DNA from: Acidobacteriota bacterium
Lineage (GTDB): Bacteria; Acidobacteriota; Terriglobia; Terriglobales; Acidobacteriaceae
DNA length: 64,000 bases
Direction of reading: 5' to 3'
Assembly: GCA_016196065.1 (NCBI GenBank)
Contig: JACPYL010000010.1
Span: forward strand, 682,001 to 746,000
Part shown: one piece after another, positions 18,075 to 26,317 of the stretch
Position numbering within the stretch: the stretch's first letter is position 1
Layout: every line of letters begins with the position of its first letter
Notes under the pieces: generated by a model
What the model saw: only the letters and a program-made list of their open reading frames with translations
What the model was told of the DNA's origin: nothing
Database searches by the model: none
Made by a program: the position numbers and the translations under genes

Positions 18075-19360
18075 ACAAGGTTATTCATCCCATGGAACCC
18101 GAAGAACTGATGGCCTACTTGGACGGGGAACTTCCCAGTGACCGAACGGAAATTGCTGCGTTACACCTGCGCGAGTGTCCGGAGTGCCGCGAAGTTGTTG
18201 CCGGACTGCGGCGTGTGTCGCAAGGGTTGGTGGTCTGGGAGGCCGGATCGACGGATGTTCGCGTTCCGGCCGCGCTCGCCTCTGCGTTGGATGAGAACGT
18301 AGAGAGGATGGGAAAGACTTTCGTCGTCCGGCCGACATGGCGAGGAGTTCTTCGGCGGAACTGGAAGCAGGCTGCGTGGGTGGGAGCGTTCGCGGTGATT
18401 GCGATGGCCGTGTATGTTGTGCCAGGAGAGTTCCGAGTTCGAGATTTCAAACGTCTGGAAATCGATGATGACAGCCGTCCGGCCGAACGACTACGGAGTC
18501 AGGCCCCAGGGGATTACATGCACGCCCCGACTGCACCTGCGTCTCTGGCGGCAGGGAGTTCGCAAGAGGCGAACCAGTACGACCATCTTCAGCAATCGGC
18601 AAAACTTTTGAAAGCACCACCCTCGAAGTTAGGGACTTCCTCGTCGACGGATTCAAGTACGGAGCGTTCGAACGGTCCGATGATCATCCGCACCGCCCAA
18701 CTCGCGTTGATCACGAAAGACTTCGACAATACGCGGTCCACAATAGAAGCAATTCTCAAGCGCCATCGCGGCTACCTTGGCGAATTGAAAGTTGGAGGCT
18801 CGACTGGCAGTGGACGTACGCTCAACGCCACCTTGCGAGTTCCCGCCGACCAACTTGATGCCAGCCTGACGGAATTGAAAGGGTTTGGGCGCGTTGAATC
18901 CGAATCGCAAACTGGACAGGATGTGACGTCACAATATGTTGATCTTCAGGCGCGACTCGCGAATTCGCGCAACACCGAGCAACGGCTCACCGATTTACTG
19001 CGCAACCGCACGGGCAAACTGTCTGATGTGCTCGAGGTCGAACAGGAAGTGGATCGTGTTCGGGGCGAAATCGAACAGATGGAAGCGGAACGAAAGAGCA
19101 TGTCGAATCAGGTCGGTTTCGCGACGCTGAATGTGACGATCAAGGAAGACTACCAGGCACAGTTGCAAGTTGTGCCCCCATCGACCTGGACACGGCTTAT
19201 CAACGCGGCCATCAGTGGTTACAAGGACATGGTGGAAGGCGTCATGAGCCTAGCGCTCTTCCTGCTCGAGGTTGGGCCCACGTTACTGTTTTGGATCGCA
19301 GTGCTGTTTCTACCAGCTCGACTCGTGTGGAAAAAAGTGAGGCGCAGCTTTGCGAGCTAA
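18071..19360 (+). CDS. Zinc-finger anti-sigma factor fused to DUF4349
   Basis: A 429-residue membrane protein. The N-terminus carries a ZAS anti-sigma motif with H32, C36 and C39 (HLRECPEC). A first membrane helix lies at about 102-120. The extracytoplasmic part is DUF4349: two beta-rich halves around a long coiled coil (about 295-350), then a second membrane helix near the end (LFLLEVGPTLLFWIAVLFLP) and a basic tail. It is translationally coupled to the sigma factor and presumably sequesters it at the membrane. DUF4349 as the sensory part of an anti-sigma factor is typical for this phylum, its ligand unknown. Confidence 0.88.
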   Translation: MNKVIHPMEPEELMAYLDGELPSDRTEIAALHLRECPECREVVAGLRRVSQGLVVWEAGSTDVRVPAALASALDENVERMGKTFVVRPTWRGVLRRNWKQAAWVGAFAVIAMAVYVVPGEFRVRDFKRLEIDDDSRPAERLRSQAPGDYMHAPTAPASLAAGSSQEANQYDHLQQSAKLLKAPPSKLGTSSSTDSSTERSNGPMIIRTAQLALITKDFDNTRSTIEAILKRHRGYLGELKVGGSTGSGRTLNATLRVPADQLDASLTELKGFGRVESESQTGQDVTSQYVDLQARLANSRNTEQRLTDLLRNRTGKLSDVLEVEQEVDRVRGEIEQMEAERKSMSNQVGFATLNVTIKEDYQAQLQVVPPSTWTRLINAAISGYKDMVEGVMSLALFLLEVGPTLLFWIAVLFLPARLVWKKVRRSFAS

Positions 19361-19361
19361 T

Positions 19362-20117
19362 CTATTGGAGCGGCTCCCCCGAACTCAGGCAATCATCGGC
19401 GGATCCGCTTACATCGACTCGGACGATCTGAGTTTCGTCCGAGCAAAAGGCCCTGGTTCCCGTATTGCGCGCGTTCACCGGATAGGCTACGACCTGATAC
19501 TTTCCTTCGGTTTCAGAATTAACGCAGTTCCGCAGTTCGAACCGGTATCCGTGTTTCAGGCCGGACGCGAGATTGTCCTCGATCAACTGCGCGTGATCAG
19601 CCGCCGGTGTCGATGTGCCGATGCCACCCAAGTCCGACAAAGAGCATGTAAATCCTGTCTGCGGGTACGTGGAGTGATAGGTAATCTCAGCAGAGTTGAT
19701 CGTCCTCACTCCCTCCACTGCGGCCGTTTCGTTGGCGACCATCCTCGCACGGAGCAAATTTGGAATCGCAATCGCCGCGATGATCAGGATGAACGGGATG
19801 ATCGCGAACGCTCCATATCCCATCACCAGGCCAGCGGTGGCCATGCCGTCGCCCTTGAGACGGCCATTGCTCTTACGGATTTCTGAACGGGACATGTGTC
19901 CGAGGACGATGGCCGCGATTCCGATCGGAAATAGCAGCAGGCCAAAGATTCCCGTCACCATGCTGGCCAGCGCCTTGCCACTGGTTTCTCCGCCTCCAGC
20001 CTGCGGCTGCACTGGCGGAGGAATCGGTTGCTGCGGCGATGCTGCAAACGCCTGCCCGCATTGATCGCAGAACTTACTACCTTCCCGAACGGCAGTACCG
20101 CATTTGTCGCAGAACAT
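19362..20117 (-). CDS. Zinc-ribbon, DUF4190 and pseudopilin-like membrane protein
   Basis: A 251-residue protein. Residues 1-25 are a zinc ribbon (CDKCG and CDQCG). A Pro/Gln-rich linker is followed by a two-helix DUF4190-type membrane segment (TGIFGLLLFPIGIAAIVLGH). About residues 110-130 contain IPNLLRARMVANETAAV, which resembles the N-terminal helix of type IV pilins and pseudopilins, and the remaining part looks like a small globular pilin head with cysteines. A prepilin cleavage site is not obvious because the helix is internal. Stops 2 bp from the convergent anti-sigma gene. Function unknown. Confidence 0.8.
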   Translation of the reverse strand: MFCDKCGTAVREGSKFCDQCGQAFAASPQQPIPPPVQPQAGGGETSGKALASMVTGIFGLLLFPIGIAAIVLGHMSRSEIRKSNGRLKGDGMATAGLVMGYGAFAIIPFILIIAAIAIPNLLRARMVANETAAVEGVRTINSAEITYHSTYPQTGFTCSLSDLGGIGTSTPAADHAQLIEDNLASGLKHGYRFELRNCVNSETEGKYQVVAYPVNARNTGTRAFCSDETQIVRVDVSGSADDCLSSGEPLQ

Positions 20118-20239
20118 GGCTTAGCCTTTTTGTAGACACTTTGAAAATCAGGGCCAAGTTACTCTCGGAGAATGGTTGCGTCAAGTTACTCGCCTGCCGC
20201 CCCGGAAAGAGCGACGGCACCGCTGGCTTGCGCCGATAT

Positions 20240-22231
20240 CTACGCGAACAAGAATTCCTTCGTGCGTAGATCTTTAATCGTATCCCGCAACTTTGCCGCC
20301 TTTTCAAACTCGAATCGCTTGGCGGCTTCACGCATGTCGCTCTCCAACTTTGCGATGTACGCTTCCAGGTCCTCTTGCGATTTGAATTCCGGCATGCCAT
20401 CGGCTTCGGGACCGGTGAGATCGGTGTAGTCGGCGCCGATGATCGCGACCAGCGACATATCCAGCGGTCGCACGATCGACTCGGGAGTGATCCCATGTTC
20501 TTCGTTGTAGGCCTGCTGGATCGCCCGCCGGCGGTTGGTTTCGTCGAGCGCCTTTTTCATGGAGTCGGTCATACGATCGGCGTAGAGAATCGCTCGTCCA
20601 TTCAGGTTGCGCGCACAGCGGCCGATGGTTTGAATCAGAGATCCGGCCGAGCGCAGGAAACCCTCTTTGTCCGCGTCGAGAATGGCGACCAGGGAAACTT
20701 CCGGCAGATCGAGGCCCTCGCGCAATAAGTTGATGCCGATAAGCACGTCGAATTCGCCCTTGCGCAAGTCGCGCAGAATTTTGACGCGCTCCAGCGTCTC
20801 GATCTCGGAGTGCATGTAGCGGCATTTCACTCCGACTTCGCCGTAATATTCCGTCAAGTCTTCGGACATGCGTTTCGTCAGCGTGGTGACCAGTACGCGT
20901 TCGTTAATTTCCGCGCGCCGCCGGATCTCGTGCAGCAAGTCGTCGATCTGACCTTTGACAGGACGTATTTCCACCGGCGGATCGATCAAGCCAGTAGGAC
21001 GAATGATCTGCTCCACCACGACTCCTGCCGACTTCGTGAGTTCATAGGGACCGGGTGTCGCCGACACATAGACGAGCTGGTTGGTGCGATGTTCGAACTC
21101 TTCGAACGTCAGCGGTCGATTGTCGAGTGCCGAGGGCATTCGAAATCCATACTCGACCAACGTTTGTTTGCGTGACCGGTCGCCGTGATACATGCCATGC
21201 AGTTGCGGCACCGTCTGATGCGATTCGTCGATGAAGAGCAGGAAGTCGCGCGGGAAATAATCCAGAAGCGTGGGTGGCGGCTCTCCGGGCAGGCGTCCGG
21301 TGAAATGCCGCGAGTAGTTCTCGATCCCGTGGCAATAACCCATCGCCTTGATCATTTCCAGGTCATACATCACGCGCTGGTGAATCCGTTGTGCTTCGAC
21401 CGCGCGTCCCTGCTTTTCCAGTTCCACTTCCCACCATGCCAGCTCAGCTTTAATCGAAGTAACGGCGGACTCGCGCGTCTCTTCTTTCATCACGTAGTGA
21501 GTCTTCGGATAAATCGGCAGCCGCATGTAGCGGTGCTTGACGGTGCCGAATAGAGGGTCGATCTGCGACAGCGACTCCACTTCGTCGCCGAACATTTCGA
21601 CCCGGTATGCCATGTCGTCGTAGGTAGGGAAGACTTCGATCACGTCGCCGCGAACGCGGAACGTTCCGCGCCGGAAGTCGCCTTCCGTGCGCTCGTACAG
21701 TATGTCGACCAGCTTTCTAGTGATGTCGCCGCGTTTGATCTTCTGTCCTTTTTCAAGGAAGAGCATCATGCCGTAGTAGGCTTCGGGCGATCCCAATCCA
21801 TAAATGCAGCTCACGGACGAGACGATCAGGACATCGCGCCGTTCGAACAGCGACCGGGTCGCCGAGAGGCGCAGCTTGTCGAGTTCATCATTGATGGTCG
21901 ACTCCTTTTCGATATAAAGGTCGGCGGCCGGGACGTAAGCTTCGGGCTGGTAGTAGTCGTAATAGGAAACGAAATATTCCACCGCATTGTGCGGAAAAAA
22001 ACTCTTGAACTCGTGATAGAGCTGTGCTGCCAGGGTCTTGTTGTGCGCCATCACGATGGCTGGGCGATTGGCCGCCTCAATCACTTTGGCCATGGTGTAG
22101 GTTTTGCCCGACCCGGTCACGCCCAGGAGAACCTGATGCTGTTCACGGTCAAAAATGCCGCGGGTCAAGCTCTGGATGGCGGTGCCCTGGTCACCCTGCG
22201 GCGTGTAGTCGGAGGTTAATTTGAAGTCCAT
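20240..22231 (-). CDS. uvrB: UvrABC excision nuclease subunit B
   Basis: A full-length 663-residue UvrB, which verifies DNA damage loaded by UvrA and recruits UvrC in nucleotide excision repair. It has Walker [15 protein letters not shown], the beta-hairpin region with [12 protein letters not shown], Walker B as DESHQT, helicase motifs V/VI ([14 protein letters not shown] and QTIGRCARN) and the C-terminal UVR domain ([17 protein letters not shown]). It stands alone without uvrA or uvrC. No LexA-like operator is obvious upstream. Confidence 0.98.
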   Translation of the reverse strand: MDFKLTSDYTPQGDQGTAIQSLTRGIFDREQHQVLLGVTGSGKTYTMAKVIEAANRPAIVMAHNKTLAAQLYHEFKSFFPHNAVEYFVSYYDYYQPEAYVPAADLYIEKESTINDELDKLRLSATRSLFERRDVLIVSSVSCIYGLGSPEAYYGMMLFLEKGQKIKRGDITRKLVDILYERTEGDFRRGTFRVRGDVIEVFPTYDDMAYRVEMFGDEVESLSQIDPLFGTVKHRYMRLPIYPKTHYVMKEETRESAVTSIKAELAWWEVELEKQGRAVEAQRIHQRVMYDLEMIKAMGYCHGIENYSRHFTGRLPGEPPPTLLDYFPRDFLLFIDESHQTVPQLHGMYHGDRSRKQTLVEYGFRMPSALDNRPLTFEEFEHRTNQLVYVSATPGPYELTKSAGVVVEQIIRPTGLIDPPVEIRPVKGQIDDLLHEIRRRAEINERVLVTTLTKRMSEDLTEYYGEVGVKCRYMHSEIETLERVKILRDLRKGEFDVLIGINLLREGLDLPEVSLVAILDADKEGFLRSAGSLIQTIGRCARNLNGRAILYADRMTDSMKKALDETNRRRAIQQAYNEEHGITPESIVRPLDMSLVAIIGADYTDLTGPEADGMPEFKSQEDLEAYIAKLESDMREAAKRFEFEKAAKLRDTIKDLRTKEFLFA

Positions 22232-22615
22232 GGAGTAGGTGTGATTTTAGATGAAGCGGTCGAGGAATCGGCGCAGCAATCGCGGGAAGATCGTCTCAAC
22301 GCCCGGTAAGAATGCAAATCCTCCGTGTAATCATTTCGCCGTGAATCCGGCAGAACTGGCACTTTTGTCCTAAGGTATTTGTCTTAGAGCCTGAGCAAAA
22401 CTTCCAAGCATATCCAGCATTATCCCGATTGAAGCAGTGTTTTCGCTGTAAACATGCGCTCTACACAATTTCACATAAAGTTAACGGATTCGCATAGATT
22501 TGGCCGCGAGGATGCAAGAGTAAGGGCACAGAACAGAATTTCAGGTGCGCACGGGACCCTGAGTGCTGCCCAGCGCACGGGCAGTATCCGTTGCGGCACC
22601 CGCGAGGTGCAGTGC
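22232..22615. other. Divergent intergenic region between uvrB and HTH pair
   Basis: A 384-bp stretch upstream of uvrB (minus) and the HTH mini-gene (plus). It contains no convincing gene; a frame open from 22454 continues into the HTH gene but its added residues look non-conserved. I see no clear promoter or LexA-type palindrome. Confidence 0.45.
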
Positions 22616-22969
22616 ATGGACCAACCGATCAGTCGAGTCGGACGCCGAGAGCAGCAGATCATAGACCTGCTTCTCCAGGGGTGCGACAACTCAGAAATTG
22701 CGCAGGACCTGAACATCGCCGAGCGCACCGTAAAAGCGCACTTCAACCGTTTGTTCCAGCGTTTCGGTATCCAGGGTGGTATCAAGCGCGTGAAGCTAGC
22801 GACAATGCTCTATAGGAGGCAATTATGGTCGGAGAAACAGTCAATCCCCGTGGCCCAAATCCCCGAGAACATGCCATCATCCAGCTCGTCGCTGAAGGCT
22901 GTAAGAACCGGGAAATTGCGGATTCCCTCGGGACTACCGAACACGTTATCAAGAACTACCTCCGCGTAA
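22616..22969 (+). CDS. Solo LuxR-type HTH protein, first of overlapping pair
   Basis: A 117-residue protein that is little more than a GerE/LuxR HTH: GRREQQIIDLLLQGCDNSEI, then NIAERTVKAHFNRLFQRFGI and KRVKLATMLYR. There is no receiver or ligand domain. After the HTH the frame continues about 40 residues of low-complexity sequence that overlap the next gene by 145 bp in another frame, and that tail has no counterpart in the second copy of the pair at 36662. It is coupled to the next gene, whose start codon lies inside it. Confidence 0.8.
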   Translation: MDQPISRVGRREQQIIDLLLQGCDNSEIAQDLNIAERTVKAHFNRLFQRFGIQGGIKRVKLATMLYRRQLWSEKQSIPVAQIPENMPSSSSSLKAVRTGKLRIPSGLPNTLSRTTSA

Positions 22970-23055
22970 TTTACGACAAGCTGGGCCTCTGGAATCGAGT
23001 GGAACTCGCGCTCTGGTATGAAGCCCGGCAGTATGAGCAGGCTTACCAGGCATAA
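22825..23055 (+). CDS. Solo LuxR-type HTH protein, second of overlapping pair
   Basis: A 76-residue protein with a clear AGGAGG 5 nt before its ATG. It consists of one LuxR-type HTH (NPREHAIIQLVAEGCKNREI, then TTEHVIKNYLRVIYDKLGL and WNRVELALWY). Its recognition-helix subtype (VIKNYLR, DKLGxxxRxELALxY) differs from the first gene of the pair and matches the gene at 36883 and the C-terminal domain of the regulator at 61973. It begins within the first HTH gene and is followed by a strong terminator, so the pair is a closed bicistronic unit. Confidence 0.85.
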   Translation: MVGETVNPRGPNPREHAIIQLVAEGCKNREIADSLGTTEHVIKNYLRVIYDKLGLWNRVELALWYEARQYEQAYQA

Positions 23056-23099
23056 GAACAGACAGCCCTCCCCACGAAGTTCTAGTGCGAGCCGCTGCA

Positions 23100-23125
23100 G
23101 GCACCCGAAAGGGTGCCTTTTTTTT
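23100..23125 (+). terminator. Strong Rho-independent terminator
   Basis: Perfect 7-bp stem GGCACCC/GGGTGCC with a GAAA tetraloop followed by eight T. It lies 45 bp after the HTH pair. Confidence 0.95.
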
Positions 23126-23458
23126 GTCCGGTCCAAATTCTGACGATCCATCCACGCTAACGATCAGCTGCCGCCATCTCGGCGTGCCCCTCTTAGGCCC
23201 AATCGAGCAAATCCTAAAGTATTAATTTTCAATGGCATAGCTCGGGGAGCGAAAAGTTACCACTTGGGGATAGCCGCTCCATTGTTTCCGTGCGGCACCT
23301 AATGCACATTGCGTCCAGCGAATCGATTGTGCGGACTTGAACTCTCGTGTTTGGGTTCGGGTCCCTCGAAAGATTCGCGCTAATGGATGACTTGCATTAC
23401 GCCACCGCTTGCAGCAGCGCTGCAAAATTTCACCGGCGGCGACCAAGGATGATTTTCC
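23126..23458. other. Intergenic region upstream of duplicated secreted protein genes
   Basis: About 330 bp without a supported gene. Its last 39 bp (from 23420) begin CTGCAAAATTTCACCGGC and resemble the leader of the second paralogue (from 24121, CTGCAAAATTCAACGGCTGC), showing that the duplication included the ribosome-binding region. No promoter was identified. Confidence 0.5.
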
Positions 23459-24082
23459 ATGAAAACTACTCTCAGACTCGCTACCTACCTTCTCTTGACC
23501 TTCGCTATCGCCAGGCCCGGTTTCTCCATTGCTCCGCAGAATCTGGTTGCCGGAGTGGGGCCGATCACCAACATTGCCAACTGGTCCGGATACTCCGCGA
23601 TGAGCGCGATTTCCGGTCCCGCAGTATTTCCTGTCACCAGTTCGACGACCGTGTTGTACATGGCGTTCACGCAAGGCAGCCAGGCCGATATCGGCAACAT
23701 GGTCCTCTATCAGACGTCTGCCAGAGACCCCCAGATTGCCGCTGTGATCGCGGTCACCCTTAACGGTGTATCGAATCCGAGTATCAATCTCACCGATCCT
23801 GCGGTTTGCCCGGTGCAGCCTGTATCGGCCGCCAGCCCGTGCATCGTGAGACTCGATCCGATCGCGCTGCAACTGTCGGCAGCTTCCGACTACTACTTTG
23901 TGTCCTATTTTTCCGCAGACAGCAATAACCAGCAACTCGGTTTGTCCCAGCCCCATTTTTTGACTAGCAGTCTTACCGGCGGGTTCATTGGAATCGACAC
24001 AACGCACCTGACGGTTGGCCAGTCCGTGTCGCCCGGCAACAGTGGGACCCCTTACGGGCTGATCGCGGTGATGAGCAATTAA
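23459..24082 (+). CDS. Secreted protein of unknown family, paralogue 1
   Basis: A 207-residue protein with a signal peptide (residues 1-23) and a mature part beginning APQNLVAG. Its motifs TTVLYMAFTQGSQADIGNMV, CPVQPVSAASPCIVRLD and LSAASDYYFVSYF recur in the next gene. Two conserved cysteines in the CPVQPVS..PC segment could form a disulfide. The fold looks all-beta. I do not recognise the family; an extracellular or periplasmic structural or binding role is a guess. Confidence 0.8.
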   Translation: MKTTLRLATYLLLTFAIARPGFSIAPQNLVAGVGPITNIANWSGYSAMSAISGPAVFPVTSSTTVLYMAFTQGSQADIGNMVLYQTSARDPQIAAVIAVTLNGVSNPSINLTDPAVCPVQPVSAASPCIVRLDPIALQLSAASDYYFVSYFSADSNNQQLGLSQPHFLTSSLTGGFIGIDTTHLTVGQSVSPGNSGTPYGLIAVMSN

Positions 24083-24158
24083 CCCATACGGAATTTCGAT
24101 CGGTTGCCGTTTGCAGGTCTCTGCAAAATTCAACGGCTGCCGGGAAGGGACAACATCC

Positions 24159-24785
24159 ATGAAGAACCGATTCAACTTCGCCTTGCCCGCTCTGCTCCTG
24201 TTGGCGATTGCAACGCAGGGTTGGGGACAGACCTCGCAGAACCTTGTTGCCGGCACAGGCGTAATCAACAGCGCAGCAACCTGGCAGGGATCATCTGCAC
24301 TGAACTTGATCTCAGGGACCACCCTGCTTCCAATCACCAGCAAGACGACAGCACTTTACATCGCCTTCACCGCCGGCTCCGTTGTAGATATTGGCAAGAT
24401 GGTGATGTACAGAACAACCGGGCGGAATAGCCTGACGATTGCAGGAGTGACGACGGTGAAGTACGGTGGCATCACCAATCCAACCATAAACCTTTCTGAC
24501 CGGGCGATCTGCCCGGTGCAGCCCGTGTCACTCGCGCATCCTTGCTTCGTAAGGCTGGATACGGTGAAACTCAAACTCTCGCCGCTGCTGGATTACTATT
24601 TCGTCGCGTATTTTCCAAATAGCTCCAACAATGCGGCAGTCAATAGTGCCACGTCCCAGTTTTCTACGAGCACGCTCACGGGGGGCTTCGATCCGAAGGA
24701 TGACACGAAGCTCAAAAAGGGCAATGCCGTGCCAGACGTCAACGACGGTCACTCATACTTCTTGGTGGGGGTGATGAATAACTAA
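24159..24785 (+). CDS. Secreted protein of unknown family, paralogue 2
   Basis: A 208-residue paralogue of the preceding gene, read from ATG 24159 after GGGAAGGGA. It has a signal peptide ending in WGQ, then TSQNLVAGTG, TTALYIAFTAGSVVDIGKM, CPVQPVSLAHPCFVRLD and DYYFVAYF, collinear with paralogue 1. The copies have diverged considerably, mainly near the C-terminus, so the duplication is not recent. The gap between them is 76 bp, suggesting one transcript. Function unknown. Confidence 0.8.
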   Translation: MKNRFNFALPALLLLAIATQGWGQTSQNLVAGTGVINSAATWQGSSALNLISGTTLLPITSKTTALYIAFTAGSVVDIGKMVMYRTTGRNSLTIAGVTTVKYGGITNPTINLSDRAICPVQPVSLAHPCFVRLDTVKLKLSPLLDYYFVAYFPNSSNNAAVNSATSQFSTSTLTGGFDPKDDTKLKKGNAVPDVNDGHSYFLVGVMNN

Positions 24786-24888
24786 GGAGAAACGGCGGCG
24801 AAAAAACGGCAATAATATACTTTCCGAATCAGGTTCTCGGGGGGATGATGGGGATGGGGGGGTGCGTTTGATAACCCCCCTAAAACTT

Positions 24889-25623
24889 ATGTTCCTTACT
24901 TACCTTGACGATTCTGGGTCTGATAGAAAGTCTCCCGTTGTTCTCGTAGGGGCCGTTCTGATAAAGGACTCCATAATTCTAGAAATGGAAACCATAGGAG
25001 GACTCGTCATAGAACGATTTATCCCAGACGACAAAAAAGATGATTTTGTCGAGTTCCACGCTGGGGAATTATTCCATGGGAAAGGGATATTTGAAGGTAT
25101 CGACGAACCCTCTCGCCATGGGGCCATCGCTGCCCTGCTACAACAGGTCGCAAGGTTCAAAATTCCTTGTATTTATTCAGCCGTTAAAAAGAGCGTTTTT
25201 GTAAATGGTGTTCTCGGGTCCGCCAGTCCGTTTGATGTCGCATTCAGGATGTGCAGTCTTGGCGTACAGCGCTATCTCACTACCAATAATGAGCACGAAA
25301 CGGCACTATTTCTTTTTGACGATACTACTGACGGGGTGCTTAAGCGGCAACTTCAAAGTAGCTTCAGAGAATTGAGGCCTCGCATTAAACCGCCATACTG
25401 GGAAGGTCCGCATCGACTGTTCAACATACATGACGCAATGTATTTTGGTTCTTCCCGTGATTCCATAGGAATCCAAATTGCAGACTTGTGTAATTATTTT
25501 ATTTTGAGACATCTAAAAGGTGAAAAAGATGAACTGTATGACATATTCAAGGAGTATGTAGTCTGCTCTAGTATCGAACCGGATTGGACAACATATAGAC
25601 ACCTGTTTGTGGAGCACCGATAG
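24889..25623 (+). CDS. DUF3800-domain protein
   Basis: A 244-residue protein read from ATG 24889 (GTG 24862 is possible). DUF3800 is recognised from the N-terminal YLDDSGSD strand, the long middle part with acidic residues and the C-terminal IGIQIADLCNYFILRHL helix. The fold is RNase H-like and the acidic residues could form a metal site. Members are common in phages, plasmids and defence islands. The gene is visibly A+T-richer than its neighbours and uses codons such as ATA and AGA often, which argues for transfer. The next small gene starts right at its stop. Confidence 0.88.
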   Translation: MFLTYLDDSGSDRKSPVVLVGAVLIKDSIILEMETIGGLVIERFIPDDKKDDFVEFHAGELFHGKGIFEGIDEPSRHGAIAALLQQVARFKIPCIYSAVKKSVFVNGVLGSASPFDVAFRMCSLGVQRYLTTNNEHETALFLFDDTTDGVLKRQLQSSFRELRPRIKPPYWEGPHRLFNIHDAMYFGSSRDSIGIQIADLCNYFILRHLKGEKDELYDIFKEYVVCSSIEPDWTTYRHLFVEHR

Positions 25624-25857
25624 ATGAAGCCAGGTAATGAATTCGAGAAATTCGATTCGACAATGCGAAAATTGATCAAGGTTTCGCATAGCGAGATCAA
25701 AGCCAAGCTGGACAAGGAAAGGTCGCTCAAGAAACGAATTCGTCATGCGAGTTCGTTCCACTACTTTCGAGTGGCAACGCTGTTCATCTTGGGGAAGGAG
25801 AAGCGGGCTGCTGGTCGAGCGTCGAGTAGTGGCATTCCAGCATCCATTGAACCGTGA
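25624..25857 (+). CDS. Small charged protein downstream of DUF3800
   Basis: A 77-residue protein starting immediately after the DUF3800 stop (TAG-ATG). Residues 5-42 (FEKFDSTMRKLIKVSHSEIK, then a Lys/Arg-rich run) look like the short DUF3800-linked or prophage-type accessory proteins often ending in a basic tail. Beyond residue 42 the frame continues in sequence of different character and overlaps the 3' end of a convergent gene by 74 bp, so the original stop may have been lost when the islet was inserted or trimmed. Its role is unknown. Confidence 0.6.
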   Translation: MKPGNEFEKFDSTMRKLIKVSHSEIKAKLDKERSLKKRIRHASSFHYFRVATLFILGKEKRAAGRASSSGIPASIEP

Positions 25858-26317
25858 ACATGAGCACCAAGGTCGTTCCGCCTAGCCAGCGAGTCTGACT
25901 CAACCGGGCTGGCACTACGCCGTAGAGAACGCCTGCAATTTCCACGATCGGACGCAGCGCCGTCATCGGACCAAGGATCATGACGCTGGTCGCGGCCCGA
26001 ATATCTGTGGAGGGAATCAGACGCAAGGTGAGGGTTCCCAGCACCAACACGGCGTATGGCACATACACGGTTAGCATTCGATTGCTCGCATGAATCAAAT
26101 CATCGACGAGGACTTGCTTCTCTGCCGTCGCCAGCAACATCACCAGCAGAATCGCTCCGGAGATTGCGCATCCCGCCTGCGCGAAAATGATTCCTCGCTG
26201 TACCGCGCTGCGGTAGTAACTGGCTTTCTCGATCAGGGCACACCGGCCGGCAGCAACGCGGTACGCGCACAGTGCGCAGTCGGTGGTCGCGAGCAGGTAC
26301 AGGACGAACAGCGTCAT
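25784..26317 (-). CDS. Integral membrane protein coupled to methyltransferase
   Basis: A 177-residue protein with four membrane helices (about 1-16, 40-66, 80-105 and 140-160). It starts within the last 4 bp of the methyltransferase gene, so both are translationally coupled. Short charged loops and lack of known motifs prevent a family call. The neighbour suggests involvement in secondary metabolism or lipid or pigment modification. Confidence 0.75.
   Translation of the reverse strand: MTLFVLYLLATTDCALCAYRVAAGRCALIEKASYYRSAVQRGIIFAQAGCAISGAILLVMLLATAEKQVLVDDLIHASNRMLTVYVPYAVLVLGTLTLRLIPSTDIRAATSVMILGPMTALRPIVEIAGVLYGVVPARLSQTRWLGGTTLVLMFTVQWMLECHYSTLDQQPASPSPR

Noticed and set aside
23222-24343. 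373-codon open frame on the minus strand
   Set aside because: Antisense to the two paralogous secreted-protein genes, whose conserved motifs and signal peptides prove the plus strand.
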